A stretch of DNA of 64,000 nt. Source: JAKQHY01 sp034429475. GTDB lineage: Bacteria; Chloroflexota; Anaerolineae; B4-G1; SLSP01. A program made the position numbers and the translations under genes. The notes beneath the pieces were generated by a model. The model made no database searches. It was not told the DNA's origin and worked only from the letters and a program-made list of their open reading frames with translations. Below are positions 42,237 through 50,432 of the stretch, one piece after another; position 1 is the first letter of the stretch; the number at the start of each line of letters is the position of its first letter. The stretch spans positions 1 through 64,000 of the forward strand of contig DAOUGD010000110.1 in NCBI GenBank assembly GCA_034429475.1. Reading direction: 5' to 3'.

Positions 42237-44981
42237 TTATTCAGGAACACCTTTGATCTCTACAGAGCTGAAAGGTTTTTCTGATAACGGCAGACTGACC
42301 ACATTCCAGCCGGTTTCCCCGGCGTGGAATGTGGCGGTGGATTGCCCGTTGAACTGTACTGTGTAATCCCCCGCTGGTAATCCCGCAATCCGCAATTCCG
42401 TGACGTGTACATCCCGCGTGCGATTTTCCAGCGTGAAGCGGATCGTCCGCCAGTCCTCGCTCACGGCGATGGGCCAACCTGCCGCAAAGCCGTCGCGTTC
42501 CAGGAGCAGGTGCAGCCGTCGTCCGCCCTGGATGGCGTGGAACCGCTGGCGCAGGCCGTCGTGGGGAATGACGCCGCTTTCAGTCAACTGCCCGCCGTAG
42601 ACGATGCGCCCGAACAGTGGGTCATCCGTCAGGATCGTGGCGGCGGCGCGCAACGCGCCCGCGTAACCCAACTCGATCTCGCCATCGTAGAACCACGCGC
42701 CCCGGCGGTTGGGTTTGCGAATCCACATCGGGCCGTACTTTTCGGGCGTGATGGCCCAGCCGGACGCGCCGTCGTTCTCCGGGCCGGGATACCAATAGCC
42801 GTAGTGGGTCTCCGGCGTGCCGGTGTTCATCACGGCCCACGAACTCAGGATGGAGGCGTAGCCCAGCCGCAGGTACGGCGCGGGGTCGGCGGCGTAGTAG
42901 AGCGCGTAGTCCAAAATCGCCCAACCGCCCATCTGCGACATATAGCTCAGCGCGTAGGCCGATGATTGCCCGCCGCGATAGTCGCCGCCAAGCTGGTAGT
43001 AGGCCGGTTCCACCCAACCCCGCAGCGCGATGTTGGCCTGCAACTGCTTCTCCATAAACGCCGCGAAATCCGCCCGCTTGACCTCCGGGTGCGAGTACCA
43101 CTTATCCTTGTATTTGTTGTACCACAGCTTCTCGTCCGGCCCCAGCTCGTGCTCCAACCCATATTTGGCGACGGCGTGCGAGGTCTCAAAGGCCGTCGTG
43201 TCGAAGGGATATTCCGAATCGAAGGGGTAGGGGTCGTCGTAGACGAAATACTTCACCTTCTTCTCCCACTCGCCCCGCAGCCAGTCCGCCTGCGCTTGCC
43301 GCCCTTCCGCTTCCAGCGCCTCGACGAGGTCCACAATGAGCAGTTCGTTGTACAGTCCCAGCGTGTAGCCCCAGTAGCCTTCCCCGCCCTGCGGCAAGTC
43401 GTCGGCGCCGCCCAGAACGAAGTACGCCCGCGCCGTCTCGAAGGCGCGCGTCAGGTAGCCGTTTTTGTCCAGGTAGTGCGTCAGCCCCGGATACAGGCTG
43501 GCGATCTGGTACATGTGGAAATAGAGCATGATGATGTGCGGGTAGTCGTAGCCGCGCCAGAGATGTTCCAACCCGCGTCCCTTTGAGCCGAACCCCTGTT
43601 CGTGATGGCGATTCTCGTACCAGTTCGGCACGCCGTAGATGAAGTAAGGGTACGGCATTTCCTGGTCGGTGCGTTGGAGCTTGCCCCAGACAAAGTTTTC
43701 GATGTAATACTCGACGGCGGCAATTTCCTCCGGCGCGGGGTGGTGGACGTTCTTGGCGGCGATGAAGGGGGCCTTCGGCAAGGCGGTGTCGTCACAGGCG
43801 AGGACGTAGCCCCACCAACCGTCGAACCCGTCCGTGTTATCCGGGCCGCGCAGGACGGCTTCGCGCATGTCCCACACGGAGAACAACCCGTTGTACCACC
43901 TGGTGGGGTCGCGGTGCTGCTGCTTGTGGACGAGGAAGGCCGTCCGCTTGGCGATCAACGTCTCCAGCGGCTCGGTGACGAAGAATTCCAGCGGCATCGT
44001 CCGGCCCTCGCCGTACTGCACCGTCAGCAGATTCTCGCCGAGCCGCGCAAAGGTGACTTCGTAGACGTGCGTGTCGGGCTGCGGCTCGCCGAGGTACGTT
44101 ACCTGGGTCTGAGCGGGGAATTCGGGCAAAAGGACGGCGTCGCGATGTTTCGTCCGCAGCGCGACGCGGGTGGGCAGGTCGCTCGGCACGGTCATGCCGG
44201 GGACAACCTGGACGTCGAACCCGCCTTCCGCGTACAGCACGTCGCGCACACCGTCGTAATCGGCGGCCCAGCGGAAGGTGAATCCATAGGTCACGTCGGC
44301 GCCGGGCGCGAGCGTGATGCTGGTGTGCGGCTGCCGCCACGTCCCGCGTGTCTCGCCGGCCCCGCTCACCGCCGAGTGGATGTAGGCCCAGTACGCCGCG
44401 CGCGCGATGCGGGTGGGATCATGCTCATCGTGCTGTTCGTAGTATTCCAGCTTCGTCCCTGGCAGCGGCGTCATCACCAGGTACGGGCCGACGCCGTTGG
44501 GCCGCTCCCAGAAGATGAACGCGCCATGTCCGCCGATGAAACTGTGCCGCGCCACGACGCGGGTGTAATTCGCCAGGTTGTCCTGGACGAATTGCCGGTT
44601 GAAGGGCAGCGGCAGCGCAATGTCGCCCAATTCGAGGGGGACATTGCCCGGATTGTGGAAGCGCAGCGTCCAGACCAGCCCGCCGTCCTGCAATACAAAC
44701 TGCTCGGTCAGCTCAAAGTCGCGGATGCCGCGCGGCAACTGACCGACGCCGGCGTAGTGGAACGTCCACGGGCCGCCGTCGGGCGTGTCCGTCGCGCGGA
44801 TGTCGCCGGACCCAAACGCCGTCACTGCGCGCCACGCTTCTGCGCCCGCGCGCCGGTAGCGGATGACCACGTCGCCCAGCGTCTCGCCCGGCCAGAGGTA
44901 GTCGGTATCGAAGGCGTCGCCGTCCGCCTTCAGGCTCGTGATCCCGCCGCGATTCCAGTCCAAAAGAAACGTATGTATCAT
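42237..44981 (-). CDS. Large carbohydrate-active-like protein (DUF5695 type)
   Basis: The ATG at 44981 has AAGGAG seven bases upstream and gives 914 residues. An N-terminal beta-rich region (about 1-350) precedes an all-helical region with many aromatic and acidic residues (about 400-800: YPYFIYGVPNWYENRHHEQGFGSKGRGLEHLWRGYDYP area), which resembles an (alpha/alpha)6 toroid. A C-terminal beta-sandwich ends the protein. I recall this combination as DUF5695; the helical core looks like a glycoside hydrolase or polysaccharide lyase, but I cannot point to catalytic residues with certainty. There is no signal peptide, so it would act on imported oligosaccharides. It lies in the operon with GH127 and the sugar transporter. 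Confidence 0.72.
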   Translation of the reverse strand: MIHTFLLDWNRGGITSLKADGDAFDTDYLWPGETLGDVVIRYRRAGAEAWRAVTAFGSGDIRATDTPDGGPWTFHYAGVGQLPRGIRDFELTEQFVLQDGGLVWTLRFHNPGNVPLELGDIALPLPFNRQFVQDNLANYTRVVARHSFIGGHGAFIFWERPNGVGPYLVMTPLPGTKLEYYEQHDEHDPTRIARAAYWAYIHSAVSGAGETRGTWRQPHTSITLAPGADVTYGFTFRWAADYDGVRDVLYAEGGFDVQVVPGMTVPSDLPTRVALRTKHRDAVLLPEFPAQTQVTYLGEPQPDTHVYEVTFARLGENLLTVQYGEGRTMPLEFFVTEPLETLIAKRTAFLVHKQQHRDPTRWYNGLFSVWDMREAVLRGPDNTDGFDGWWGYVLACDDTALPKAPFIAAKNVHHPAPEEIAAVEYYIENFVWGKLQRTDQEMPYPYFIYGVPNWYENRHHEQGFGSKGRGLEHLWRGYDYPHIIMLYFHMYQIASLYPGLTHYLDKNGYLTRAFETARAYFVLGGADDLPQGGEGYWGYTLGLYNELLIVDLVEALEAEGRQAQADWLRGEWEKKVKYFVYDDPYPFDSEYPFDTTAFETSHAVAKYGLEHELGPDEKLWYNKYKDKWYSHPEVKRADFAAFMEKQLQANIALRGWVEPAYYQLGGDYRGGQSSAYALSYMSQMGGWAILDYALYYAADPAPYLRLGYASILSSWAVMNTGTPETHYGYWYPGPENDGASGWAITPEKYGPMWIRKPNRRGAWFYDGEIELGYAGALRAAATILTDDPLFGRIVYGGQLTESGVIPHDGLRQRFHAIQGGRRLHLLLERDGFAAGWPIAVSEDWRTIRFTLENRTRDVHVTELRIAGLPAGDYTVQFNGQSTATFHAGETGWNVVSLPLSEKPFSSVEIKGVPE

Positions 44982-45003
44982 AGTCAACTCCTTCGCCTGT
45001 TTC

Positions 45004-45086
45004 AACGCAAAGGCGCAAAGACGCAGAGACGCAGAGATTAATTTTAAAGAATTCTTTGCGCCTTTGCGTCTCTGCGCCTTTGCGTT
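45004..45086. repeat. AGGCGCAAAGACGCAGAG array with long inverted arms
   Basis: Arms 45004-45035 and 45055-45086 are each made of AACGCAAAGGCGC and GACGCAGAG words and pair along 32 bases with few mismatches. The right arm runs into the TAA stop codon (45085-45087) of the M24 peptidase gene. Confidence 0.9.
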
Positions 45087-46440
45087 AAAAATTTACATAG
45101 GCCAACATCGTCGCCTCATCGCGCATCAGCGCCTCGACGGCGTCCAGTTCGAGCGGGGCGGCGGCGGTGAGGATTTCGATGCCGTTTTCGGTGACGACGA
45201 CGGTGTCTTCCACGCGGATGTAGCGCTTCTCTTCGGGAATCCACATCTGCGGGTCCACGGCGAAGACCGTGCCCGACAGGAGTGGGCGGCGGAGGTAGTC
45301 GCCGTCGTCGTGAACGGACATCCCCACCGGGTGCGAGAGGTGACCGCGAAACTCCAACGTGCGGCGCGCGCCCTCGCGGTGGCTCTCCTTCGAGAACGGC
45401 CAGCGTTCCCAGACGGGGCGCATCGCGGCGGCAGCCTCGTCCATCACCTGATCCGGCATGACGCCAGGGCGGAGCGTGGACAGCAGCACCTTGTGGTACT
45501 CGACGATGTAGCCGTACAGTTCGCGCTGCCAGGGCGCGTAGACGCCGTTGACCGGCCACATCCGCCCGATGTCGCTGGTGTAGTACCGGCACTCCGGCGC
45601 GACGTCCATCAGCACGAGGTCGCCAGCCTGCAAAGGGCAGTGGTTGAGGAAGTAGTGGACGTGCCAGATGTTCTCGCCGCCGCCGATGATGGGGCGATAG
45701 CCTTCGCCCTGCGCGCCGTTGACGGCGTAGATGTAGTTTGCCAGCGCGCCAAGCTGGCCTTCGACGACGCCGGGCCGTGTGACGCGCATCGCTTCGCGGA
45801 CGGCCTGCGCGCAGAGCCGGCCCGCGCGCCGCATCACGGCGACTTCACGCGGGCTTTTGACCGAGCGCAGCTCATCAAGGATCGGCGTCAGGTCGCGCAC
45901 TTCGACGCGGGGGAAGCGCGAGCGCAGGAGCGCGATGAGGCGCTGTTCTCGCGCGGGCTGCCCGTCCCAGGGATCGCGCGCGCCCATTTGGTTGGCCCAG
46001 AGCAGATCGTGGCGGGTCTCGGCGCGCAGTTCGGCGGGCGCGTGCGGCGTGTAGACCACTTGCGCCTCGGCCAGATGTTCGGAGAGCGCCTCGCGCGGGC
46101 AGACGGCATCCACGCCGGTGAGCGACTTCACCAGGTCGGCGTCTTCCAATCCTGGCGGTGCGCCCTCGCCGAGTTGCGCCCGGCCCCGTTCGGGCAGATA
46201 GAGCGCGGCGGTGCGCGTCGCGCCGTTGAGCAAGAGGTACGCCTGGGGCGTCTCCAGGCCGCAGCAGTAGAAGAACTCGTTGGTCTGGCGGAAGACCACG
46301 TAGCCGCGCGGCGCGGGCGCGCTTTGCAGCAGGGCATACGCGCCGCCGATGGCGTCGAAGAGTTTTTCTCGCCGGGCGATAAACTCTTCCGCCGGAAAAT
46401 CCGTTTGCCAACGAGAGCTGGATTGATGGGGTAAAGTCAT
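45085..46440 (-). CDS. Aminopeptidase P-like M24 metallopeptidase
   Basis: The 451 residues have the creatinase-type N-terminal domain (about 15-180) and the pita-bread metal domain. Ligands expected for a dimetal site are the Asp in LMDVAPE, the Asp in YTSDIGR, the His in HLSHPVGMSVHD, and the Glu in IRVEDTVVVTENG. The fourth ligand, Glu in the usual T(I/V)EPG motif, is replaced: the sequence reads VFAVDPQMW, with Asp. Aminopeptidase P removes an N-terminal residue before proline; with the Asp change activity could differ. AAAGGTGA precedes the ATG. A peptidase between carbohydrate genes is unusual, and its role there is unclear. Confidence 0.87.
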   Translation of the reverse strand: MTLPHQSSSRWQTDFPAEEFIARREKLFDAIGGAYALLQSAPAPRGYVVFRQTNEFFYCCGLETPQAYLLLNGATRTAALYLPERGRAQLGEGAPPGLEDADLVKSLTGVDAVCPREALSEHLAEAQVVYTPHAPAELRAETRHDLLWANQMGARDPWDGQPAREQRLIALLRSRFPRVEVRDLTPILDELRSVKSPREVAVMRRAGRLCAQAVREAMRVTRPGVVEGQLGALANYIYAVNGAQGEGYRPIIGGGENIWHVHYFLNHCPLQAGDLVLMDVAPECRYYTSDIGRMWPVNGVYAPWQRELYGYIVEYHKVLLSTLRPGVMPDQVMDEAAAAMRPVWERWPFSKESHREGARRTLEFRGHLSHPVGMSVHDDGDYLRRPLLSGTVFAVDPQMWIPEEKRYIRVEDTVVVTENGIEILTAAAPLELDAVEALMRDEATMLAYVNF

Positions 46441-46467
46441 AGTGTCACCTTTGGAATCGTTTTGGGT

Positions 46468-46533
46468 ACGCAGATAAACGCAGATGAACGCTGATTTTTA
46501 AATGAATCTGCGTGCATCTGCGTCAATCTGCGT
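46468..46533. repeat. ACGCAGAT inverted array after the GH127 gene
   Basis: Arms 46468-46496 and 46505-46533 pair at 25 of 29 positions around a short loop. The third related copy, it ends eight bases before the GH127 stop codon. Confidence 0.9.
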
Positions 46534-46541
46534 CCCATGAC

Positions 46542-48344
46542 TTATTTTTGCCGGATGGGGAAGTAGAGGGTGTAGCGTTCGTCCTGGACTTCGTATAGGG
46601 GGACGAAGCGCAGGCCGCGTTCCTGGCCGCGCGCCCGGTAGGCCGGACGCCAGAACCACCACTCGCGCTCGTTGTGGGGCGTGAGGATCGTTTCAGGGTG
46701 ATCCTTGTCGCCGACTAACGCCCGCTCTTCGTCGCACAGGCCCGCCAGGACGACGGGGCCGTCCATGAAGGCGACGGTGTCCGGCTCGTCGGGCATGGGG
46801 CTGCTCCACAGGCCCTTGGGGAACTCGACGCGCACCTTTTCGCTGCCCTGCCACGTCCGCCGGAGGGCTACGAAGCTGGACGGAGACGCCGGGATGGTCT
46901 GCGCTTCGCCATTAACCCAAACCCGCGCCTCGCCAACCGTCCACCACGGGACGCGCACCTGCAAGGCAAACGTCGCCGGGCGCTCGCTGCGAACGGCGAA
47001 CTCGACCGACCAGCGGTTGGGCCGGTGCGTCTCGCCGTCCGGGGTGCGTGGGCCGGGCATGGAGGCTTCGGTGTCGAAGGTCTGCTTGACCGTCACCGGA
47101 GCTCCCTCCCATTGCCAGGCCAGTTCCGTGGGGATATATTGGCTGACCACCAGCCCGGCGTCGTTCTCGTAGTACGTGTGGTTGCCATAGATCGTGTGCG
47201 CCTGCACCAGCGAGCCGTGGCAGCACCAGAAATCGTGCGTGGGCGTGCCCCACGTCTTGACCGAACCGGCCTCAAGGGGCAGGAAGTATGTCACCATGCC
47301 CGTTTCGGGGTTCTGCTGGGCCAGGATGCCGTTGTAGAGGTTGCGCTCCCAGTAATCGGCGTAGGTCACGTCGCCCGTCCAGCGCAGCAGATAATCGGCG
47401 AGGCGCATCATGTTGTAGACGACGCAGTGCTCCTGGTTTTTGTCGCCGAGGCGGGCGGCGAACGCGAAGGGCGGATTCCAAACTTCGCCGGTGGTCTCGC
47501 TGCCGGTGCAGAAGACGCCCCGGTCGGTGACGGCGGAGCGCCAGTAGGCTTCGGCGATGTCGCGCCAGCGTTGGTCGCCGGTGACTTCGTAGGCGCGGGC
47601 AGCGCCGTGCGCTTCGGGGATGGTGGTGTTGGCGTGGCGGTTGGTCAACGGGTCTTCGCCGGCCAGGAGCCGCTCGAAGAGACGTGGGCGGTCGTAACGG
47701 TGTATTAACTCCAGGTGCTCCGCCTTGCCGGTCAGCCCGTAGAGGTCGGCCCACACTTCCAGCATCCCGCCGGTCTCCACATCCAGGATGTCGTCCAGTT
47801 CGTCGCGGGAGAACTGCGCCGTCCAGCGATAGAACCACTCGGCCCATTGGCTGAGCACGTCGAGGGCCTGTTCGTTCCCGGCGTAAGCCGCCATCTCGTA
47901 GAGGCCCATCAGGGTTTTGTGGACGGTGTATTGCGGCGCCCACACCGACTTGCCGTGGGCGATCCAGTCAAGATACTTCTCCGGGATCGAACCCGCCCAT
48001 CCGCCGCCGTTTTCCTGCTGGCAGCGGGCCAACTCGGCGACGATGAAGTCGGCCTTCGCCTTCACCTGGGCGTCGCCGGTGTTGGCGTAAAGGCGCGCCG
48101 CCGCCGACAGCCAGTGGCCGAGGAAGTGCCCGCGCAACTGGCAGGTCGGAGCTTCCCAGCCCCAGTGGATGTCCTCCGGGCGATTGCGCGCGCTCCACAG
48201 ACCGGCTTCGAGGTAATAGTTCTGGAGCAGGTTTTGATTTTGCAGGCTCATCACGTAGGCATAGTTCAATTCGGCGCGCTGTTGGAACAGGCTGGGCAGT
48301 AATTTGACGGTCCGCGCCGGAACCGGGCGAAAGATCGTTTGCAT
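46542..48344 (-). CDS. GH127-type beta-L-arabinofuranosidase
   Basis: The 600 residues form an (alpha/alpha)6 barrel plus beta domains. Motifs fit GH127, where one Glu and three Cys bind zinc and one Cys is the nucleophile: E-x-C in NQEHCVVYNM, and the C-C pair in FWCCHGSLV. N-terminal NLLQNYYLEAGL and WEAPTCQLRGHFLGHWLSA are also typical. The enzyme would release L-arabinose from plant or cell-wall oligosaccharides in the cytoplasm, as no signal peptide is present. GGAGGAGA precedes the ATG. It follows the transporter permeases, which supports uptake and breakdown of arabino-oligosaccharides. Confidence 0.9.
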   Translation of the reverse strand: MQTIFRPVPARTVKLLPSLFQQRAELNYAYVMSLQNQNLLQNYYLEAGLWSARNRPEDIHWGWEAPTCQLRGHFLGHWLSAAARLYANTGDAQVKAKADFIVAELARCQQENGGGWAGSIPEKYLDWIAHGKSVWAPQYTVHKTLMGLYEMAAYAGNEQALDVLSQWAEWFYRWTAQFSRDELDDILDVETGGMLEVWADLYGLTGKAEHLELIHRYDRPRLFERLLAGEDPLTNRHANTTIPEAHGAARAYEVTGDQRWRDIAEAYWRSAVTDRGVFCTGSETTGEVWNPPFAFAARLGDKNQEHCVVYNMMRLADYLLRWTGDVTYADYWERNLYNGILAQQNPETGMVTYFLPLEAGSVKTWGTPTHDFWCCHGSLVQAHTIYGNHTYYENDAGLVVSQYIPTELAWQWEGAPVTVKQTFDTEASMPGPRTPDGETHRPNRWSVEFAVRSERPATFALQVRVPWWTVGEARVWVNGEAQTIPASPSSFVALRRTWQGSEKVRVEFPKGLWSSPMPDEPDTVAFMDGPVVLAGLCDEERALVGDKDHPETILTPHNEREWWFWRPAYRARGQERGLRFVPLYEVQDERYTLYFPIRQK

Positions 48345-48426
48345 AGTGTCTCCTCCAGGAATAACAAGATTTACGGAATGATAGGATTAAAAAATCCGTT
48401 CAATGTTGGAAAGGCGAAAAAAATTG

Positions 48427-48460
48427 CATCTTTGCGTCTTTGCGCCTTTGCGTGAAATTT
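48427..48460. repeat. CTTTGCGTCTTTGCGCC word array
   Basis: Four CTTTGCG words lie after the second permease, ending seven bases before its stop codon. The same family forms 45004-45086, and a trace is seen at 57-79. Confidence 0.75.
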
Positions 48461-48466
48461 TCGTCA

Positions 48467-49360
48467 TTAACCTTTGAGGCCGCTGACGGCGATGCCCTGG
48501 ATGAAGTAGCGCTGGGCCAGGAAGTAGATGATGATGATGGGCATGATCATCATGGTCGAGGCGGCCATGAGCAAATCCCAGCGGGTGCGCCCCAGGAACG
48601 CACTACGGAAGGTCGCCAGGCCCAGGGCAACGGTGTATTTGTTAGGGTCTTTGGAGAGGTACAGCAGCGGCCCCATGTAGTCGTTCCACGTGCCGATGAA
48701 GGTGAAGACGGCCACCGTAGCCAGGGCCGGTTTCGCCAGGGGCATCATGATGCGCCAAAAGATGCCGAACTCGCTGCATCCGTCTATACGCGCCGCGTCG
48801 GTCAGCTCTTCCGGCAGGGTGCGGAAGAATTGGCGCAGAAGGAAGATGTTGAACGCGCCGCCGCCAAAAAACGCCGGGATAATCAGCGGGTAGTAGGTGT
48901 TGACCCAATGCAGACGGCTGAAGATCACGAAGGTCGGGATCATCAGGACAATACCGGGCAACATCATTGTGGACAATAACACACCAAACCAGAAGTTCTT
49001 GCCCGGAAACTCGATGCGGGCGAAACCGTAGGCGCATAATGATGCGGTGCCCACAATGGCAATCTCGTTGAGGATGAGGATCAGCGCCGTGTTGCGGAGG
49101 TAGGTGCCGAACGGCTTGGTCGTCCAGGCTTCGACGTAGTTCTGAAAACGCACCGGATTGGGAATCCACTGGGGCGGATAGCGGAAGATCGCCAGTTGTG
49201 TCTTGAGGGAGCTGGTGAGCAGCCACAAGAAAGGCAGGATCATCACGGCTGCGCCGAATACCAGCAACGCCCAGATAAAGGCACGCCACAGGCGTTCGCC
49301 GATCAACTTTTTCCCTGGTTTGGATGCCGGAATGATGGAAACACTACTTTGCTCGGTCAT
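48467..49360 (-). CDS. Sugar ABC transporter permease, MalG type
   Basis: The 297-residue membrane subunit has six predicted helices and the EAA loop DAARIDGCSEFGIFWRIMMP that contacts the ATPase. It belongs to the carbohydrate CUT1 group. AAGGGGA lies before the ATG, and only 11 bases separate it from the preceding permease. No ATPase gene is in this operon; CUT1 systems often share one MsmK/UgpC-type ATPase encoded elsewhere. Confidence 0.93.
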   Translation of the reverse strand: MTEQSSVSIIPASKPGKKLIGERLWRAFIWALLVFGAAVMILPFLWLLTSSLKTQLAIFRYPPQWIPNPVRFQNYVEAWTTKPFGTYLRNTALILILNEIAIVGTASLCAYGFARIEFPGKNFWFGVLLSTMMLPGIVLMIPTFVIFSRLHWVNTYYPLIIPAFFGGGAFNIFLLRQFFRTLPEELTDAARIDGCSEFGIFWRIMMPLAKPALATVAVFTFIGTWNDYMGPLLYLSKDPNKYTVALGLATFRSAFLGRTRWDLLMAASTMMIMPIIIIYFLAQRYFIQGIAVSGLKG

Positions 49361-49371
49361 AATACTTCCCC

Positions 49372-50289
49372 TTATATAGTTTCATAGTGGACCAGCCGCC
49401 CCACGTACTTGAAGACGAACAGGGTCAAACCGAGAATAATGAAAAACAGAATCCACGCCAACACTGCCGCGTAGCCCATATCGAAGTATTGGATGCCGGT
49501 GCGGTAGGTGTAGAGGACGTAGAACAGGGTGGCATTTTGTGGGCCGCCGGCGGTGATCAGGAAGCCGGCCGTGAACACCTGGAAGGAACCGATGATCCCC
49601 ATGATCAGGTTGAAGAACATCACCGGCGAGATGAGCGGTATGGTGACGTATCGCAACTTGGCCCAGCGCCCGGCGCCGTCAATCTCAGCGGCTTCGTACA
49701 GCGTTTCGGGAATTCCCTGCAACCCGGCGAGATAGATCACCACGCCGCCGCCCAGTCCCCACAAGCTCATCAGGATCAGGGCTGGCATGGCCCACTCCGG
49801 CTTCTGAAGCCACATCACCTTTGGCAGGCCCAACGCGCGCAAGACCATGTTGATCAGGCCAAACTCGGTGTTGAAGACGAAGTTCCACAACACGGCGTTG
49901 GCGACGGCCGGCACGATGCTAGGGATGTAGAAGATGGTGCGGAAGACTGAGATGCCGCGCACTTTGCTGTTCAATAGCATGGCAACCAGGAAGCTCAATA
50001 TCAGACTCACCGGCACCGAGACCAACGTATAGTAAGCCGTGACCTTCAGCGATTGCAAGAACAACTTGTCCCGGAAAATCTCTTTAAAGTTCTCCAGGCC
50101 GATAAAAATAGGGTCACGGATCATGTTCCAGTCATAGAAGGTCAACCAGACTGCGACCGCGGCCGGGAGCAAGAACCAGATCAGGAAGCCCAGGATAAAG
50201 GGTAGAATGAAAAGATACCCGGTGATAGTCCTTCGGCCCTTTTCGGTGCGGGGCGTCAGCGACTTCAGCCAGTGCGTGTTTGCGCTCAC
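49372..50289 (-). CDS. Sugar ABC transporter permease, MalF/UgpA type
   Basis: The 305-residue permease starts at GTG with GGAGGAGG upstream. It has six helices and the EAA loop YEAAEIDGAGRWAKLRYVTIP. It pairs with the MalG-type permease that follows. A 143-base gap with two strong hairpins separates it from the binding-protein gene, a position where other sugar operons carry mRNA-stabilising hairpins that keep the binding protein abundant. Confidence 0.93.
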   Translation of the reverse strand: MSANTHWLKSLTPRTEKGRRTITGYLFILPFILGFLIWFLLPAAVAVWLTFYDWNMIRDPIFIGLENFKEIFRDKLFLQSLKVTAYYTLVSVPVSLILSFLVAMLLNSKVRGISVFRTIFYIPSIVPAVANAVLWNFVFNTEFGLINMVLRALGLPKVMWLQKPEWAMPALILMSLWGLGGGVVIYLAGLQGIPETLYEAAEIDGAGRWAKLRYVTIPLISPVMFFNLIMGIIGSFQVFTAGFLITAGGPQNATLFYVLYTYRTGIQYFDMGYAAVLAWILFFIILGLTLFVFKYVGRLVHYETI

Positions 50290-50312
50290 GTCTTACCTCC
50301 TCCAAAAATATC

Positions 50313-50362
50313 GTAGCCCAAGCTTCTGGCTTGGGGCGGCGCAAGCCGGAGGCTTACGCTAC
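50313..50362. repeat. GTAGCCCAAGCTT...GCTTACGCTAC hairpin repeat
   Basis: Nested pairing with ends GTAGC/GCTAC and internal CCAAGCTTCTGGCTTGG and GCAAGCCGGAGGCTTAC hairpins. Similar elements are widespread between bacterial genes. It lies after the binding-protein gene. Confidence 0.8.
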
Positions 50363-50368
50363 AGAGAA

Positions 50369-50413
50369 CACAGAGTTCACAGAGAAACCGCTATAGTCTC
50401 TGTGAACTCTGTG
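50369..50413. repeat. Perfect 17-bp inverted repeat after the binding-protein gene
   Basis: CACAGAGTTCACAGAGA (50369-50385) and its exact complement (50397-50413) enclose an 11-base loop. It is built from the word CACAGAG. It could protect the upstream mRNA end or attenuate the permeases. Confidence 0.88.
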
Positions 50414-50432
50414 GCACAGGATTTAATGCTAC

